DNA of 64,000 bases, taken from positions 62,001-126,000 of the forward strand of contig NZ_FOEF01000006.1 in the NCBI RefSeq assembly GCF_900110575.1, in the 5' to 3' direction. Below, in pieces: positions 38,912-48,548 of this stretch. Below the pieces are notes generated by a model that worked only from the letters and a program-made list of their open reading frames with translations, searched no databases and had not been told where the DNA came from. The position numbers were made by a program, and so were the translations under genes. Position 1 is the first letter of the stretch. Every line of letters begins with the position of its first letter. The DNA comes from Amycolatopsis saalfeldensis (GTDB lineage Bacteria > Actinomycetota > Actinomycetes > Mycobacteriales > Pseudonocardiaceae).

Positions 38912-39736
38912 TCACTCGGCTGTGGTAGCCCGGGGCTTGCGCTGCGGCAGCGCGGTCGGCTGCGGCAGTGGCGTGGGCTGCGGCAGCGCAGTGGGGGGAA
39001 CGGCGGTCGGTGGCACGTCCGCCGGAAGCGCCTCCGCCGGGGGCGGGACGGGCGTCGGCATCGCGGCGGGCACCTGGCCGTACGCCGAGCCGCTGAAGGA
39101 GACCGAGGCAATACCCGCCTGCCGGACGGCGACGCCGTTGCCCGGCCGCTTCGGCAGCCCGGGCCACAGCTCGCCGGCTTCGTGGGCGGCGGCGCGGATG
39201 GCGGCGCCGTCGAGGGCGGTGTGTGTTTCCTTGATGCCCCGGTCGAGCCACTGCACGACCAGGGTCAGCGGCCCGTCCTGCGGCAGCGGCCAGACGAAGA
39301 CCTGGTGGTCGAGGTGGAACTGCGAGCCGCCGCCGCCCTGGGCGCGCAGCACCGGCTGGTCGGGCTCCGAGGCCGAGGGCACCGAGATGGTCTCCGAGCT
39401 GGCCCGGCGGCCGTCCGAGTACAGCACGCCGATCAGCAGCGCGTTGTAATCCGGGATCCGGCGATGGTCGATCAGGCTGCCGGAACGGCCTTCGTGCAGG
39501 CTGTCGCGCGAGTACACGCCGAGCCGCAGCGTCATCGCCTCCGGCCACACCTCGATGCCCCGCAGCGCGACGATCGTGCGCGCGGAGCGCCCGAGCGGCA
39601 CCGCCCACGGCAGCAGCGCCGGGACGATGTGGTCACCCGGCGGGCCGGTCCAGGGACGGCCCTCGTAACTGAACAGCTCCTGCTCCCGCACCGGGAACAG
39701 GGGGCGCTCGCGAGGACCGTCCGTGAAGAAGCTCAT
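38912..39736 (-). CDS. Hypothetical protein with Pro-rich C-terminus
   Basis: A 274-residue protein with no signal peptide or membrane segment. Residues 1-215 look like a beta-rich domain (TIVALRGIEVWPEAMTLRLGV, LLIGVLYSDGRRASS, DHQVFVWPLPQDGPLTLVVQW). The last 55 residues are a low-complexity Pro/Thr/Leu tail with PLPQPTPLPQPTALPQ-type repeats. I do not recognise the family. It lies downstream of the PASTA kinase on the same strand, separated by a 9-bp hairpin, and could be a substrate for it (speculative). Confidence 0.68.
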   Translation of the reverse strand: MSFFTDGPRERPLFPVREQELFSYEGRPWTGPPGDHIVPALLPWAVPLGRSARTIVALRGIEVWPEAMTLRLGVYSRDSLHEGRSGSLIDHRRIPDYNALLIGVLYSDGRRASSETISVPSASEPDQPVLRAQGGGGSQFHLDHQVFVWPLPQDGPLTLVVQWLDRGIKETHTALDGAAIRAAAHEAGELWPGLPKRPGNGVAVRQAGIASVSFSGSAYGQVPAAMPTPVPPPAEALPADVPPTAVPPTALPQPTPLPQPTALPQRKPRATTAE

Positions 39737-39843
39737 GCCTGCTCGCGCGCTGAAGGGCCGCCGTTCTCCGGCGACCGGGCCGCCGCGGGGGAGAGCGCCT
39801 TGCCGAACATGTCCGACGCTCCCTCCGCGTTCGCCCCGTACGG

Positions 39844-39864
39844 CCGGTAAGGAGCCCTTACCGG
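39844..39864 (-). terminator. 9-bp hairpin after the PASTA kinase
   Basis: CCGGTAAGG-AGC-CCTTACCGG is a perfect short hairpin about 60 bp downstream of the kinase stop (minus strand). It may be a terminator or an interspersed repeat. The rest of 39737-39923 holds nothing I can identify. Confidence 0.5.
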
Positions 39865-39923
39865 CGCTCGGCCAGCTGTTGTGCTACCACAGCTTCCCGG
39901 TTTTCCGCCAGTGTGGCCAGCGG

Positions 39924-41957
39924 TCAGCCGCCGAAGCCGCGGATCTTCACCTTCGTGCCCTTCGGCACCAGCGACCCTGGCTGCGGGTCCTGCTGGAAGA
40001 CGAAGTCGAACCCGCCACCGTGGCCGTGGCCGCCGCCGTTACCGCCTTTATCGGCTTGCAGCCCGGCGTCCTTGAGGATCTGCTCCGCCTGGTCGAACGG
40101 CTTGAACCGGACGTCGGGCACCTGCACGGCGTTGGAGACGAAGACCTTCACCACCTTGCTGCCCGGCGAGTTCGCCGCCGGGTCGGTGCGGGTGACGGAG
40201 CCGGCCGGCACGGTCTGGGAGAACTCCTCGCCGCCGTCCTGCGGCTGGAACCCGGCCTGCTGCAGGATCCCGAACGCCTCGTCCTTCGACCGCCCGGTGA
40301 CGTCGGGCACCGGCGGCAGCGGCTCGGGGCCCTTCGACAGCACCAGCGTGACCTGGCCGCCGATGTCCACCGGCGTGCCGGCGGCGGGGGAGACGCTCAC
40401 CACGGTGCCCTCGGGCGCGGTGTCGCTGAAGGCCGGCGTGCCCTGCGTGACGGTGAGCTGCTGGTCCTGGATCGCCTTGGTGGCGTCGGCCAGCGGGCTG
40501 CCCACCCGGATGTCCGGCACCACCGGCTTGCCCTTGGACACGACCACGGACACGGTGGCGTTCGGCTCCAGCGCGGTGCCCGCGGCCGGGTCGGCCTTGA
40601 TCACCGTGTTGGCCGGGACGGTGTTGCTGAACTCCTGGCTGTACTGCGGGGTCAGCTTGGCCGCCCGCAGCGCGTCACCCGCCGAGGCCTGGCTGAGCCC
40701 GACGAGCTTCGGCACGGTCGAGGTGTTCGGCCCGGAGTCGCTGAGGATGAACGCGTACGCGCCGATCAGCCCGCCGAGCACCAGCACGCCGAGCGCGACC
40801 AGCGCGATGAGCTTCCGGCGGTCACGCGGCTTCTTCTCCGCGGCGGGCGCCGGGCGCCGTGGCGGTGGCGGGGGCACGGCCTGCTGGCCGGTCGGCGGCG
40901 ACATCGGCGGTCCCGGTGGCGGCACCGGCACGGCCCTGGTGAGCGCGCGGGTGCCGCGCGGGCCGGAGACCGGCATTGTCTGCTCGGTGACGGCGGGGAT
41001 GCGCGGCAGGGTGCGCTCGGCGTCGGACAGGCCGTCGCCGTCCGGCGGGGGCGGGATCGGCACGCCCACCAGCGCCAGGCCCAGCTCGGCGCGGACCGCC
41101 TGCAGCTCGGCGAGGAAGACGCCGGCGTCGGCCGGGCGCAGTTCGGCGTCGCGCCGGGTGGCGCGCAGGATCAGCTCGTCCAGCGCGGGCGGCAGGCCGG
41201 GCCGCAGGTCGCTCGGCCGCGGGACGTCGTCGTTCACGTGCCGGTAGGCCACCGAGAGCGCGGTGTCGCCGGTGTAGGGCGCCTGGGCGGTGAGCATCTC
41301 GTACAGCAGGATCCCGGCCGAGTAGACGTCGCCGCGCGCCGTGGTGGCGCCGGTGGTGACCTGCTCGGGGGAGAGGTAGGCGACGGTGCCGAGGATGACG
41401 CTGGAGCTGGTGGTCCCGGCGCTCGCGACCGCGCGGACCAGGCCGAAGTCCCCGACCTTCACCACCCCGCCGGTGAGCACGGTGCTGCTGCGGCCGATCA
41501 GCACGTTCTCCGGTTTGACGTCGCGGTGCACCAGCCCCGCGGCGTGCGCGGCGGCCAGCGCCGAGAGCACCGGCTCGGCGATGCTCAGCGCGAGCGCGAC
41601 CTCCAGCGGCCCCTGCTCGGCCATCAGATCGCGCAGCGTGCCGCCGTCGACCAGCTCCATCACCAGGAACGCCAGCCCGGAATCCTCGCCGGCCGGGGCG
41701 TCGAAGCCCTGGTCGTGCACGGCGACGACGTTCGGGTGGTGCAGCTGCGCGGCGGAGCGCGCCTCGCGCACGAACCGCTCCACGAACGAGCGGTCGTCGG
41801 CGAAGCGGGGATCCATGATCTTGATCGCCACCTGCCGGTCCAGCCGGGTGTCGAGCCCCCGGTAGACCGACGACATCCCCCCGCGGGCCAACAGCTTGTC
41901 CACGCGGTAGCGGTGTTCGAGCAGGGTGCCGACCAGGCTCGGATGCGTCCGTGTCAC
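39924..41957 (-). CDS. pknL: Membrane Ser/Thr protein kinase with four PASTA domains (PknL-like)
   Basis: A 677-residue Hanks-type kinase. The kinase domain (about residues 15-275) has LARGGMSSVYRG, VAIKIM, LVHRDVKPENVLI, KVGDFGLV and GTVAYLSPEQ. A Pro-rich juxtamembrane segment is followed by one membrane helix, KLIALVALGVLVLGGLIGAYAFIL. Outside are four PASTA repeats (VPKLVGLSQASAGDAL, VPDIRVGSPLADATKAI, VPDVTGRSKDEAFGIL, VPDVRFKPFDQAEQIL), which usually bind muropeptides or lipid II. GTG 41957 is the likely start. It diverges from the Rv2175c-type gene, as pknL does in M. tuberculosis, hence the symbol. Confidence 0.9.
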   Translation of the reverse strand: MTRTHPSLVGTLLEHRYRVDKLLARGGMSSVYRGLDTRLDRQVAIKIMDPRFADDRSFVERFVREARSAAQLHHPNVVAVHDQGFDAPAGEDSGLAFLVMELVDGGTLRDLMAEQGPLEVALALSIAEPVLSALAAAHAAGLVHRDVKPENVLIGRSSTVLTGGVVKVGDFGLVRAVASAGTTSSSVILGTVAYLSPEQVTTGATTARGDVYSAGILLYEMLTAQAPYTGDTALSVAYRHVNDDVPRPSDLRPGLPPALDELILRATRRDAELRPADAGVFLAELQAVRAELGLALVGVPIPPPPDGDGLSDAERTLPRIPAVTEQTMPVSGPRGTRALTRAVPVPPPGPPMSPPTGQQAVPPPPPRRPAPAAEKKPRDRRKLIALVALGVLVLGGLIGAYAFILSDSGPNTSTVPKLVGLSQASAGDALRAAKLTPQYSQEFSNTVPANTVIKADPAAGTALEPNATVSVVVSKGKPVVPDIRVGSPLADATKAIQDQQLTVTQGTPAFSDTAPEGTVVSVSPAAGTPVDIGGQVTLVLSKGPEPLPPVPDVTGRSKDEAFGILQQAGFQPQDGGEEFSQTVPAGSVTRTDPAANSPGSKVVKVFVSNAVQVPDVRFKPFDQAEQILKDAGLQADKGGNGGGHGHGGGFDFVFQQDPQPGSLVPKGTKVKIRGFGG

Positions 41958-42058
41958 GGCTGAATCGTACGGAACCCCGGGGGTGGCCCGGAGGTGACCT
42001 GGCAGGTCACCCGTGCGTACCAATGGGACGGCCGGTCGAATGTGGCACAGTGTCACCT

Positions 42059-42427
42059 GTGAGTGGGATTCCTGTCGCCGAAGACGTCCTCGACCCCGCG
42101 GTAGCGGTTCTTCCGCTGACGGAGGTGGCGAAGGCCCTCGGGACTTCGGTCAACAAGGTGCGCCAGATGCTGCGCGAAGGCCAGCTGATCGCGGTGAAGC
42201 GCGGCGGCGAGCTGTGCGTGCCGGGCGCGTTTTTCGTCAAGGACGGCGTGGTCAAGGGGCTGGCGGGGACGATCACCGTGCTCGCGGACTCCGGCTTCAG
42301 CCGCACCGAGATGCTGCGCTGGCTCTTCGAGGAGGACGACACGCTGCCGGGCTCGACCCCGGTGAACGCCCTCCGCACGAGCCACGGCACCGAGGTCAAG
42401 CGCCGCGCGCAGGCGATGGCCTTCTAG
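42059..42427 (+). CDS. Rv2175c-type DNA-binding protein
   Basis: A 122-residue winged-HTH protein: LPLTEVAKALGTSVNKVRQMLREGQLIAVKRGGELCVPGAFF, then KGLAGTITVLADSGFSRTEMLRWLFEEDDTLPGSTPVNALR. This matches the mycobacterial Rv2175c family, a substrate of kinase PknL that loses DNA binding when phosphorylated. GTG 42059 lies 7 nt after CACAGT, so it may be leaderless; GTG 42050 is in frame. It diverges from the kinase gene with 101 bp between, the same arrangement as in M. tuberculosis. Its 3' end overlaps the convergent MFS gene by 32 bp. Confidence 0.88.
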   Translation: MSGIPVAEDVLDPAVAVLPLTEVAKALGTSVNKVRQMLREGQLIAVKRGGELCVPGAFFVKDGVVKGLAGTITVLADSGFSRTEMLRWLFEEDDTLPGSTPVNALRTSHGTEVKRRAQAMAF

Positions 42428-43583
42428 TCCTCGGCCCGTCCCGCTTTCCGGTCCCCGGCGAACACACCAGGTAACCGATCGCGGCGGCGAGTTGCAGCCC
42501 GGCGGCGACACACAGGCACGCCGCCGGAGACTGCCCGGCGAGCGGTCCCGCGACGGCCGTGCCCGCGGCCATCCCGGCGATCTTCACGCTCGCCGCGGTG
42601 GTGAACACCTGCGCTCGCACGTCCGCGGGCGCCTCCCGGTGCCGTACCGCGAACACGGCCGAGAGCTGCGGACCTTCGCCGAATCCGATCAGCGTCGCGG
42701 CCGCGACCAGCAGGATCGCGTTCGGCGCCGCCGCGGTCGCGAGGAAACCCGCGCCGAGGACAACCGTGCTGAGCAGCACCGCCGTGTCCGGCGGGCCGGG
42801 CAGCGGGCGGCGGGTCAGCAACCCGTTGGCGAGCAGGGAAGCCACGGCCATGGCGGCCAGCAACAGCGTGCCGTAGCCCGCGCCGCCGAGCCGGTGGAGG
42901 CCCAGGACCGGGTAACAGACCATGGCCATGCCGATGCCGGCGTACGAGAGCGTGGTGGTCACGGTCGCGCGGCGCAGCGGGTGGTTGCGGACCAGAAACA
43001 GTGCGGCGGCGGTGGGCTTTCGCGGGTTCCGCGGGCGCTCCGCCCGGCGCGGCAGCCGCCACGCGACCGGAACGGCCGCCGCGACGAGCACACTCGCGAC
43101 GGTGAGCGCGGCCGGCGCGCCCGCGAGGTTCGCCAGCAGCCCGGCGAGCCCGGGGCCGGCCAGGCTGGCGGCGGTGAACGTCATCGCGTCGAGCGTGCTC
43201 GCCCGCGGCAGCCGCTCCGGCGGGACCAGCGCGGGCAGTTGCGCGGTCCAGCCGCCCGCGACGGCCGGGTTGAGCAGGCCGGCGAGCGCCGCCGTCACCA
43301 GCACCAGTGCGAAGGGCACGCGGCCGAAGAGCACCGTGATCAGCGCGAGCCCGGCGGCGTACCCGGCGAGCGCCGCCGCCAGGACCCGGCCGGGGGAGCG
43401 GGACCGGTCCAGCACCGCGCCCAGCAACGGCCCGCCGAACGCGGCCGCGATGGTCAGCCCGGCCAGCAGGGCCGAGCCCGTGACCGCGGTCGACGAGCTC
43501 AGCCCCAGCAGGAGCAACGCCGGGCCGGACGACTCGTCGCCACTGCGGGCCGCCGTCGCGCCGACCAGGTAACGGCTCAACAC
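42396..43583 (-). CDS. MFS transporter
   Basis: A 395-residue transporter with about 11-12 hydrophobic helices, such as ALLLLGLSSSTAVTGSALLAGLTIAAAFGGPLLGAVLDRSRSPGRVLAAALAGYAAGL, where the loop GAVLDRSRSPGR is the MFS motif A-like turn. GTG 43583 was chosen because it starts the first helix region; it lies 9 nt after TGTAAC on the minus strand. The substrate is unknown; the type is the drug-efflux-like NarK/EntS group in look. It shares a compact promoter with the CGNR regulator, which may control it. Confidence 0.83.
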   Translation of the reverse strand: MLSRYLVGATAARSGDESSGPALLLLGLSSSTAVTGSALLAGLTIAAAFGGPLLGAVLDRSRSPGRVLAAALAGYAAGLALITVLFGRVPFALVLVTAALAGLLNPAVAGGWTAQLPALVPPERLPRASTLDAMTFTAASLAGPGLAGLLANLAGAPAALTVASVLVAAAVPVAWRLPRRAERPRNPRKPTAAALFLVRNHPLRRATVTTTLSYAGIGMAMVCYPVLGLHRLGGAGYGTLLLAAMAVASLLANGLLTRRPLPGPPDTAVLLSTVVLGAGFLATAAAPNAILLVAAATLIGFGEGPQLSAVFAVRHREAPADVRAQVFTTAASVKIAGMAAGTAVAGPLAGQSPAACLCVAAGLQLAAAIGYLVCSPGTGKRDGPRTRRPSPARGA

Positions 43584-43590
43584 AAGCAAG

Positions 43591-43606
43591 ACGTTACAGT
43601 GGGGTG
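43591..43606. promoter_or_regulatory. Overlapping divergent -10 boxes (MFS/CGNR)
   Basis: TACAGT (43595-43600) lies 5 nt before the CGNR GTG on the plus strand. On the opposite strand TGTAAC overlaps it and lies 9 nt before the MFS GTG. Only 22 bp separate the two starts, so both transcripts may be leaderless and compete for polymerase. Confidence 0.5.
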
Positions 43607-44163
43607 TGACCGTTCCGCCGCCGGATTTCCCGGGTGGCCGCTCGGCGGTGCGCCGCGCGGTCGACCTGCTCGACGTGCTGCTTCCCGAGCCGCCCGACCC
43701 GGACCGGGTCGTCGAAGTGCTGATGGCGCACGGAGAACCGGACGAACCGTTGACCACGGCCGCCGTGACCGAGCTGCACAAAGCCGCGCTCGAACTGCGT
43801 GAGGTCTTCGCCGCGCCGGACACCGCTGCCGCCGCGAAGGTGCTCAACCGGCTGTTCACGAAGTACGCGAGCCCGCCCCGGCTGACCGCGCACGACGCCG
43901 ACTTCGGCTGGCACCTGCACGTCGATGCGGCCGACGACGGGCCGTGGGGCGCGTGGTTCGTGACGTCCTCGGCGCTCGCATTGGCCGGGCTGCTGTCCGA
44001 ACGACAGGGGCCGCCGGGCGGGCTGTGCGCCTCACCCTCGTGCGGGCGCCCGTTCGCGCACCTGGGCGGCGGCAGCCCACGGCGCTACTGCTCGACGCGG
44101 TGTGCGACCCGCGAGCGCGTGGCGGCGCACCGGGCCAAGACGATGGCCCCCGCACCGGAGTGA
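43606..44163 (+). CDS. CGNR zinc-finger (ABATE-domain) regulator
   Basis: A 185-residue protein of the actinobacterial ABATE/CGNR family. The helical N-terminal domain ends with ADFGWHLHVDAADDGPWGAWFVTSSALALAGLL. The C-terminal zinc finger is LCASPSCGRPFAHLGGGSPRRYCSTRCATRERVAAHR, with the Cys pairs CX4C and CX3C. These proteins are putative transcription regulators. The divergent MFS gene is the likely target (context). The GTG start is probably leaderless. Confidence 0.85.
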   Translation: MTVPPPDFPGGRSAVRRAVDLLDVLLPEPPDPDRVVEVLMAHGEPDEPLTTAAVTELHKAALELREVFAAPDTAAAAKVLNRLFTKYASPPRLTAHDADFGWHLHVDAADDGPWGAWFVTSSALALAGLLSERQGPPGGLCASPSCGRPFAHLGGGSPRRYCSTRCATRERVAAHRAKTMAPAPE

Positions 44164-44187
44164 GAGGGCCATCGGAGACGGTGCGGG
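44149..44187. terminator. Hairpin between CGNR gene and the carotenoid operon
   Basis: CCCGCACCG (44149-44157) pairs with CGGTGCGGG (44179-44187), loop of 21 nt. It overlaps the CGNR stop and lies 2 bp from the convergent luciferase-like gene stop. Confidence 0.6.
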
Positions 44188-44188
44188 T

Positions 44189-44977
44189 TCAGCCGTTCTG
44201 CCGGTCCCGCCAGTCGATCCACGGCTTGACCTTGGACAGGTCGTAGTCCGGCCCGGTGAGGCCCACGGTGAACAGCGAGACGCCCTGCGCGACGAGCTTC
44301 GGGCCCAGCTCGTCCGGGCTGCCCTCCACCGCGCAGGAGCGCTCGATCTCGGCCGGGTCGCGGCCCACGTCCGCGCAGTGCTGGTCGAGGATCTTCACCT
44401 TGCGCTCGACGACCTCCGCGTCGCCGAAGCCGTGCCAGATGTCGGCGTGCTTCGCGACCAGCTTGAGGGTCTTCTTCTCGCCGCCGCCCCCGATCAGCAC
44501 GGGGATCTTGCGCGTCGGCGCGGGATTCAGCTTGCCCAGCCGCGATTCGATCCGCGGCAGGGAGTCGGCCAGGTCGTTCAGCCGTCCGCCCGCGGTGCCG
44601 AATTCGTAGCCGTACTCGTCGTAGTCCTTCTCGAACCAGCCGGAGCCGATGCCGAGGATGAGCCGCCCGCCGGAGATGTTGTCGACGGTGCGCGCCATGT
44701 CGGCGAGCAGCTCGGGGTTGCGGTAGCTGTTGCACGTCACCAGCGCGCCGATCTCCACGCGGGACGTCGCTTCGGCCCACGCGCCGAGCATCGTCCAGCA
44801 CTCGAAGTGCTTGCCCTCGGGCTCGCCGTAGAGCGGGTAGAAGTGGTCCCAGTTGAAGACGATGTCGACGCCGAGGTCTTCGGCCCCCGCGGCCGCCCGG
44901 CGGATGCTGTCGTAATCGGCGTGCTGCGGCTGGAGCTGGACCCCGACCCGGAGCCGCCTGTTCGAAGCAGTGGTCAT
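44189..44977 (-). CDS. LLM-class F420-dependent oxidoreductase
   Basis: A 262-residue luciferase-like barrel: [81 protein letters not shown], and [26 protein letters not shown]. The family uses coenzyme F420 (or FMN) to reduce or oxidise diverse substrates. Its ATG overlaps the crtB stop (ATGA), so it is translated with the carotenoid genes and may modify a polyprenyl or carotenoid product. That role is inference; no such function is established to my knowledge. Confidence 0.85.
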   Translation of the reverse strand: MTTASNRRLRVGVQLQPQHADYDSIRRAAAGAEDLGVDIVFNWDHFYPLYGEPEGKHFECWTMLGAWAEATSRVEIGALVTCNSYRNPELLADMARTVDNISGGRLILGIGSGWFEKDYDEYGYEFGTAGGRLNDLADSLPRIESRLGKLNPAPTRKIPVLIGGGGEKKTLKLVAKHADIWHGFGDAEVVERKVKILDQHCADVGRDPAEIERSCAVEGSPDELGPKLVAQGVSLFTVGLTGPDYDLSKVKPWIDWRDRQNG

Positions 44978-45912
44978 GATCGCAGCGTAGGCCCGCAACC
45001 ACGGAAAATGCCAAGCCGGAGCCGGACCAGCTCCGGCAACGCGACCGCGAGCCGGCGGCCCTTGCCGACGACCGCGCGGCGGTTGAGCACGTCGTAGTCC
45101 AGCGCCTCGATCTCGTCCAGGATGCCTTCGTACAGCGTGATCGCGGTCCGCACGCACGGGCGGGATTCGGGGCGCAGCAAGGGAATCCCGGCCTCGGCGC
45201 GACGGTAGACCGCGCGGTTGCGCGAAACCGCGACGGCCAGCGCGCGGCGCACCCGCGCGTCCGGCACCCGGCGGCGGCGCGATTCGACCAGCAGCGCCCG
45301 GTCCGCGCCGAAGGCCGCCAGCTCCTCGGTGGGCAGGTACAGCCGGCCGCGGTCCAGGTCTTCGCCGATGTCACGCAGGAAGTTGGTGAGCTGGAAGGCT
45401 TCCCCGAGCGCGGCGGCGCTCGGGGCCGCGTCCGCGAGCGGCACGACGGTGCCGAACACCGGCAGCATCTGCAGCCCGATCACACTCGCCGAACCGTGCA
45501 CGTACTCGGCAAGTTCGGCGTACGTCGCGTACTCCGTGATCGTCAGGTCCATCCGCATCGAGTGCAGGAACGCGTCCACCAGCCCGCGTTCGATGCCGTG
45601 GCGGCGGACGGTGTCGGCCAGCGCGGCGAGCACGGGGCCGGCGGGCTCGCCGCCGCCGTAGACCTCGTCGACCAGTCCGCTGACCTTGTCCAGCGCCACT
45701 GCCGGGTCGGTGCCCGGCGACGGGTTGTCGACCAGTTCGTCGGCCATCCGCGCGAAGCCGTACAACGCGTGCGCCGAAGGCCGGGCCCGCGCCGGGAGCA
45801 GCCGGGTGGCGAGGAAGAACGTGCGGCCGTGGTGGGCGTTGATGCGGCGGCACTCGGCGTACGCGGACCGCAGGGCGGGGCCGGTGATGCCGGCGGCGTC
45901 CAGTTCGTTCAC
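44974..45912 (-). CDS. crtB: Phytoene synthase CrtB
   Basis: A 312-residue head-to-head prenyl synthase. The two Asp-rich motifs are [14 protein letters not shown] (DXXXD) and [46 protein letters not shown] and [15 protein letters not shown] are also family signatures. It joins two GGPP molecules to phytoene; both GGPP synthase and desaturase genes lie directly upstream. GTG 45912 overlaps the crtI stop (GTGA) and its own stop overlaps the next gene. Confidence 0.92.
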   Translation of the reverse strand: MNELDAAGITGPALRSAYAECRRINAHHGRTFFLATRLLPARARPSAHALYGFARMADELVDNPSPGTDPAVALDKVSGLVDEVYGGGEPAGPVLAALADTVRRHGIERGLVDAFLHSMRMDLTITEYATYAELAEYVHGSASVIGLQMLPVFGTVVPLADAAPSAAALGEAFQLTNFLRDIGEDLDRGRLYLPTEELAAFGADRALLVESRRRRVPDARVRRALAVAVSRNRAVYRRAEAGIPLLRPESRPCVRTAITLYEGILDEIEALDYDVLNRRAVVGKGRRLAVALPELVRLRLGIFRGCGPTLRS

Positions 45913-47390
45913 CGGCCGGTGATCCTTTCCGCGGCGAGTCGTCCGGAGATCAGCACCGGCGGGACGCCGACGCCGGGAGTGGTGCCGCTGCCCGCGAGCA
46001 CCACGTTGCCCGCGGCCCGCACCAGGTTGGCGGGCCGGAACGGGCCGGTCTGGGCAAACGTGTGCGCCAGCGAGAACGGGGTGCCGGCGGCGAGCCCGCG
46101 CGCGGCCCAGTCCTCGGGCGTGATCAGCTCGTCGACGGCGAACTCGCCGCTGAAACCGGTCAGCCCGCGTGCTTCCAGCGTGCGCACCAGCTCTTCTTGG
46201 TAGGCGCCGCCGACGCGTGGCCAGTCGATGCGGCCGCGGTGCAGGTTCGGCGCCGGCGCGAGCACGGAGACGATCTCGCCACCGTCGCCGGCCAGCCCCG
46301 GCTCGGTCGCGGTCGGGCGGGTGACCAGCAGCGAGGGGTCGCTCATGAGCCGGCCCTCGCGGACGATCTCGGCGAACGTGCGCTCCCACGCGTCGCCGAA
46401 GAAGATCGTGTGGTGGCCCAGTTCCGGCCACGAGCGGCCGGTGCGCCCGTGCAGCACCACGGCCGAAGGCGAGTACGACAACGGCAGGATCCGGCGGGGA
46501 CGCGCGCCGAGCAGCCGGTACGCCGTGGTCAGCTCGGTCGCGAGGACCACCGCGTCGCACTCGATCCGCTCGCCCGAGCGCGTCCGGACCGCGCGCACCC
46601 GCGACGAAACCCGTTCCAGCCAAGCGGCTTCGGTGCCGAACCGCAGGTCGGCCCCCGCGCGCCCGGCGGCGCCGGCCATCGACCGCGCGATGGCGCCCAT
46701 GCCACCGCGCGGGTAGTACACGCCGCCGACGGTGTCCATGTACGCGATGACGCCGTACGCGCCCATCGCGCGCGCCGGGTCGAGGCCCGCGTACAGCGCC
46801 TGGAACGAGAACAGCCGGCGTACGCGTTCGTCGCGCAGGAAGGTTTCGACCTTCGGGCCGAGCCGGCCGAAGCCGCCCAGCGCCGCGAGCTTCACCAGCT
46901 CCGGCCGGGCGAGGCCGAACGGCGAGTCGAAGTTCGCGCCGATGAAGTGGTCCTTCTGCGTGGTGTACAGCTCGGTGAGCCAGCGCCGCAGCCGCCGGTA
47001 GCCCCGCGCCTCCGCGGGCCCGGCGAACGCGCGGATCTCGGCCTCCATCGCGTCGCCGTCGGTGCGCAGCGCCAGCGTGCTGCCGTCCGCGAACCGCGCG
47101 CGGTAGGCCGGGTCGAGCCGGGTCAGCGGGAGGTTGCCGGCGAGCGATTCGCCGACGGCGTGGAAGGCCTCGTCGACCAGCTCGGGCATGGTGAGCACAC
47201 TCGCGCCGGTGTCCACGGCGTTGCCGCCGAAGTCCTGTTGCCCGGCCCGTCCGCCCGGGGTCTTGGCCTGCTCCAGCAGCGTGACGCGGCGGCCGGCGCC
47301 GAGCAGGTGCAGCGCGGCCGAGAGCCCGGCCAGCCCCGCCCCGACCACCACCACGTGGTCGGTGGGCCCGGTGACGGTCCGGCCCGCCAT
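45909..47390 (-). CDS. crtI: Phytoene desaturase CrtI
   Basis: A 493-residue FAD enzyme. It has [21 protein letters not shown] and [13 protein letters not shown] near the N-terminus, [27 protein letters not shown] and a C-terminal [27 protein letters not shown]. It introduces double bonds into phytoene to give neurosporene or lycopene. It begins 1 bp inside the idsA stop (TGATG). Cyclase or other later carotenoid genes are not in this window. Confidence 0.92.
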   Translation of the reverse strand: MAGRTVTGPTDHVVVVGAGLAGLSAALHLLGAGRRVTLLEQAKTPGGRAGQQDFGGNAVDTGASVLTMPELVDEAFHAVGESLAGNLPLTRLDPAYRARFADGSTLALRTDGDAMEAEIRAFAGPAEARGYRRLRRWLTELYTTQKDHFIGANFDSPFGLARPELVKLAALGGFGRLGPKVETFLRDERVRRLFSFQALYAGLDPARAMGAYGVIAYMDTVGGVYYPRGGMGAIARSMAGAAGRAGADLRFGTEAAWLERVSSRVRAVRTRSGERIECDAVVLATELTTAYRLLGARPRRILPLSYSPSAVVLHGRTGRSWPELGHHTIFFGDAWERTFAEIVREGRLMSDPSLLVTRPTATEPGLAGDGGEIVSVLAPAPNLHRGRIDWPRVGGAYQEELVRTLEARGLTGFSGEFAVDELITPEDWAARGLAAGTPFSLAHTFAQTGPFRPANLVRAAGNVVLAGSGTTPGVGVPPVLISGRLAAERITGR

Positions 47391-48481
47391 CAGTACGTCC
47401 GCTGGGTCGCCAGCTCGGTCAGCTCGGTCAGCGCCGCCGGGGCCGGCTCGGCCAGGCGGGCCCGTTCGAGCGCGGCCATCGCCGAGGCCGTCAGCTCGGT
47501 GATGCGCCGCTCGATGGCGTCGACCGCGCCGACGGCCGTCAGCGCGTCGCGCACCGTGTCCACCGCCGCGTCGGACAGGTCGGCGGCGCCGATCGCTCCG
47601 GCGATCACCTCGGCCGCGGCGTCCTCACCACGCTCTTTCGCCAGCTCCAGGCCCAGCGCGACGAGCAGGGTCCGCTTGCCCTCGCGCAGGTCGTCGCCCG
47701 CGGGCTTGCCGGTCACGGACGGGTCGCCGAACACGCCCAGCAGGTCGTCCCGCAGCTGGAACGCCACGCCGACGTCGCCGCCGAACTCCAGCAGCGTGCC
47801 GATCAGCTCCTCGTCCGCGCCGGCGAGCGCGGCGCCGAGGTGCAGCGGGCGTTGCACGGTGTACGCGGCGGTCTTGAGCCGGTCGATGCGCAGCGCGGCC
47901 TCGGGGGAGGCGTCGCCGACGGCCTGCGTGCGGACGTCGAGGTACTGCCCGGCGAGCACTTCCGTGCGCATCGCGCGCCACGCCGGGCGCGCGGCGGCGA
48001 GGGTCGCGGCGGGCAGCGGGGCGTCGGCGAACATGTCGTCGGCCCACGCCAGCGCGAGGTCGCCGACCAGCACGGCGCTGGCCAGCCCAAACGCCGCGGG
48101 GGAGCCGAGCCAGCCCTGGTCGGCGTGCTGCTTCGCCGAGGCGATGTGCACGGTCGGATTGCCGCGGCGGGAGTCGGAGGAGTCGATCAGGTCGTCGTGG
48201 ATCAGCGCGCAGGCCTGGATCAGCTCGAGGCTCGACACCACCTGCAGCGCGCCCTCGGCGTCCGGCCCGGAGGCCGCGCCGCCGGCGCCGCGCCAGCCCC
48301 ACCACGCGAACGTCGGCCGGATCCGCTTGCCGCCGCCCAGCACGAACCCGGACAGCGCCTCGATCCCGGCCGCCACACTGGGCTCGGTGCGCACGATCTG
48401 CTCGCCGGCGCGGCCCAGGAACGCGGCCAGCGCGCCCTCGACGCGGGCGGGCAGGTCGGCGTCGAATCCGGGCTCGTCCAT
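47390..48481 (-). CDS. idsA: Geranylgeranyl diphosphate synthase (IdsA-like)
   Basis: A 363-residue trans-prenyltransferase. It shows [15 protein letters not shown], the first Asp-rich motif in [21 protein letters not shown], and the second in [33 protein letters not shown]. It chains IPP onto an allylic diphosphate; the adjoining crt genes point to C20 GGPP as product. In M. tuberculosis the same region carries idsA2. It is the first gene of the four-gene carotenoid operon. Confidence 0.9.
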   Translation of the reverse strand: MDEPGFDADLPARVEGALAAFLGRAGEQIVRTEPSVAAGIEALSGFVLGGGKRIRPTFAWWGWRGAGGAASGPDAEGALQVVSSLELIQACALIHDDLIDSSDSRRGNPTVHIASAKQHADQGWLGSPAAFGLASAVLVGDLALAWADDMFADAPLPAATLAAARPAWRAMRTEVLAGQYLDVRTQAVGDASPEAALRIDRLKTAAYTVQRPLHLGAALAGADEELIGTLLEFGGDVGVAFQLRDDLLGVFGDPSVTGKPAGDDLREGKRTLLVALGLELAKERGEDAAAEVIAGAIGAADLSDAAVDTVRDALTAVGAVDAIERRITELTASAMAALERARLAEPAPAALTELTELATQRTY

Positions 48482-48490
48482 GCCTTCATC

Positions 48491-48533
48491 ATCCGGGGCA
48501 CCCGGCGGTCCGGTCGCGCCGGGTGCCCCGGAT
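48491..48533. terminator. 16-bp perfect terminator hairpin
   Basis: ATCCGGGGCACCCGGC (48491-48506) pairs exactly with GCCGGGTGCCCCGGAT (48518-48533), loop of 11 nt. It separates the subtilase/sigma operon from idsA; both read leftwards, so idsA must have its own promoter. Confidence 0.8.
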
Positions 48534-48548
48534 GTGGCGCACGAGACG

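Noticed and set aside
39723..41963. A 746-codon open frame on the plus strand opposite the PASTA kinase
   Set aside because: It is a GC-skew shadow: the sequence is Arg/Gly/Ala/His-rich with no known motif, while the minus strand gives a complete kinase.
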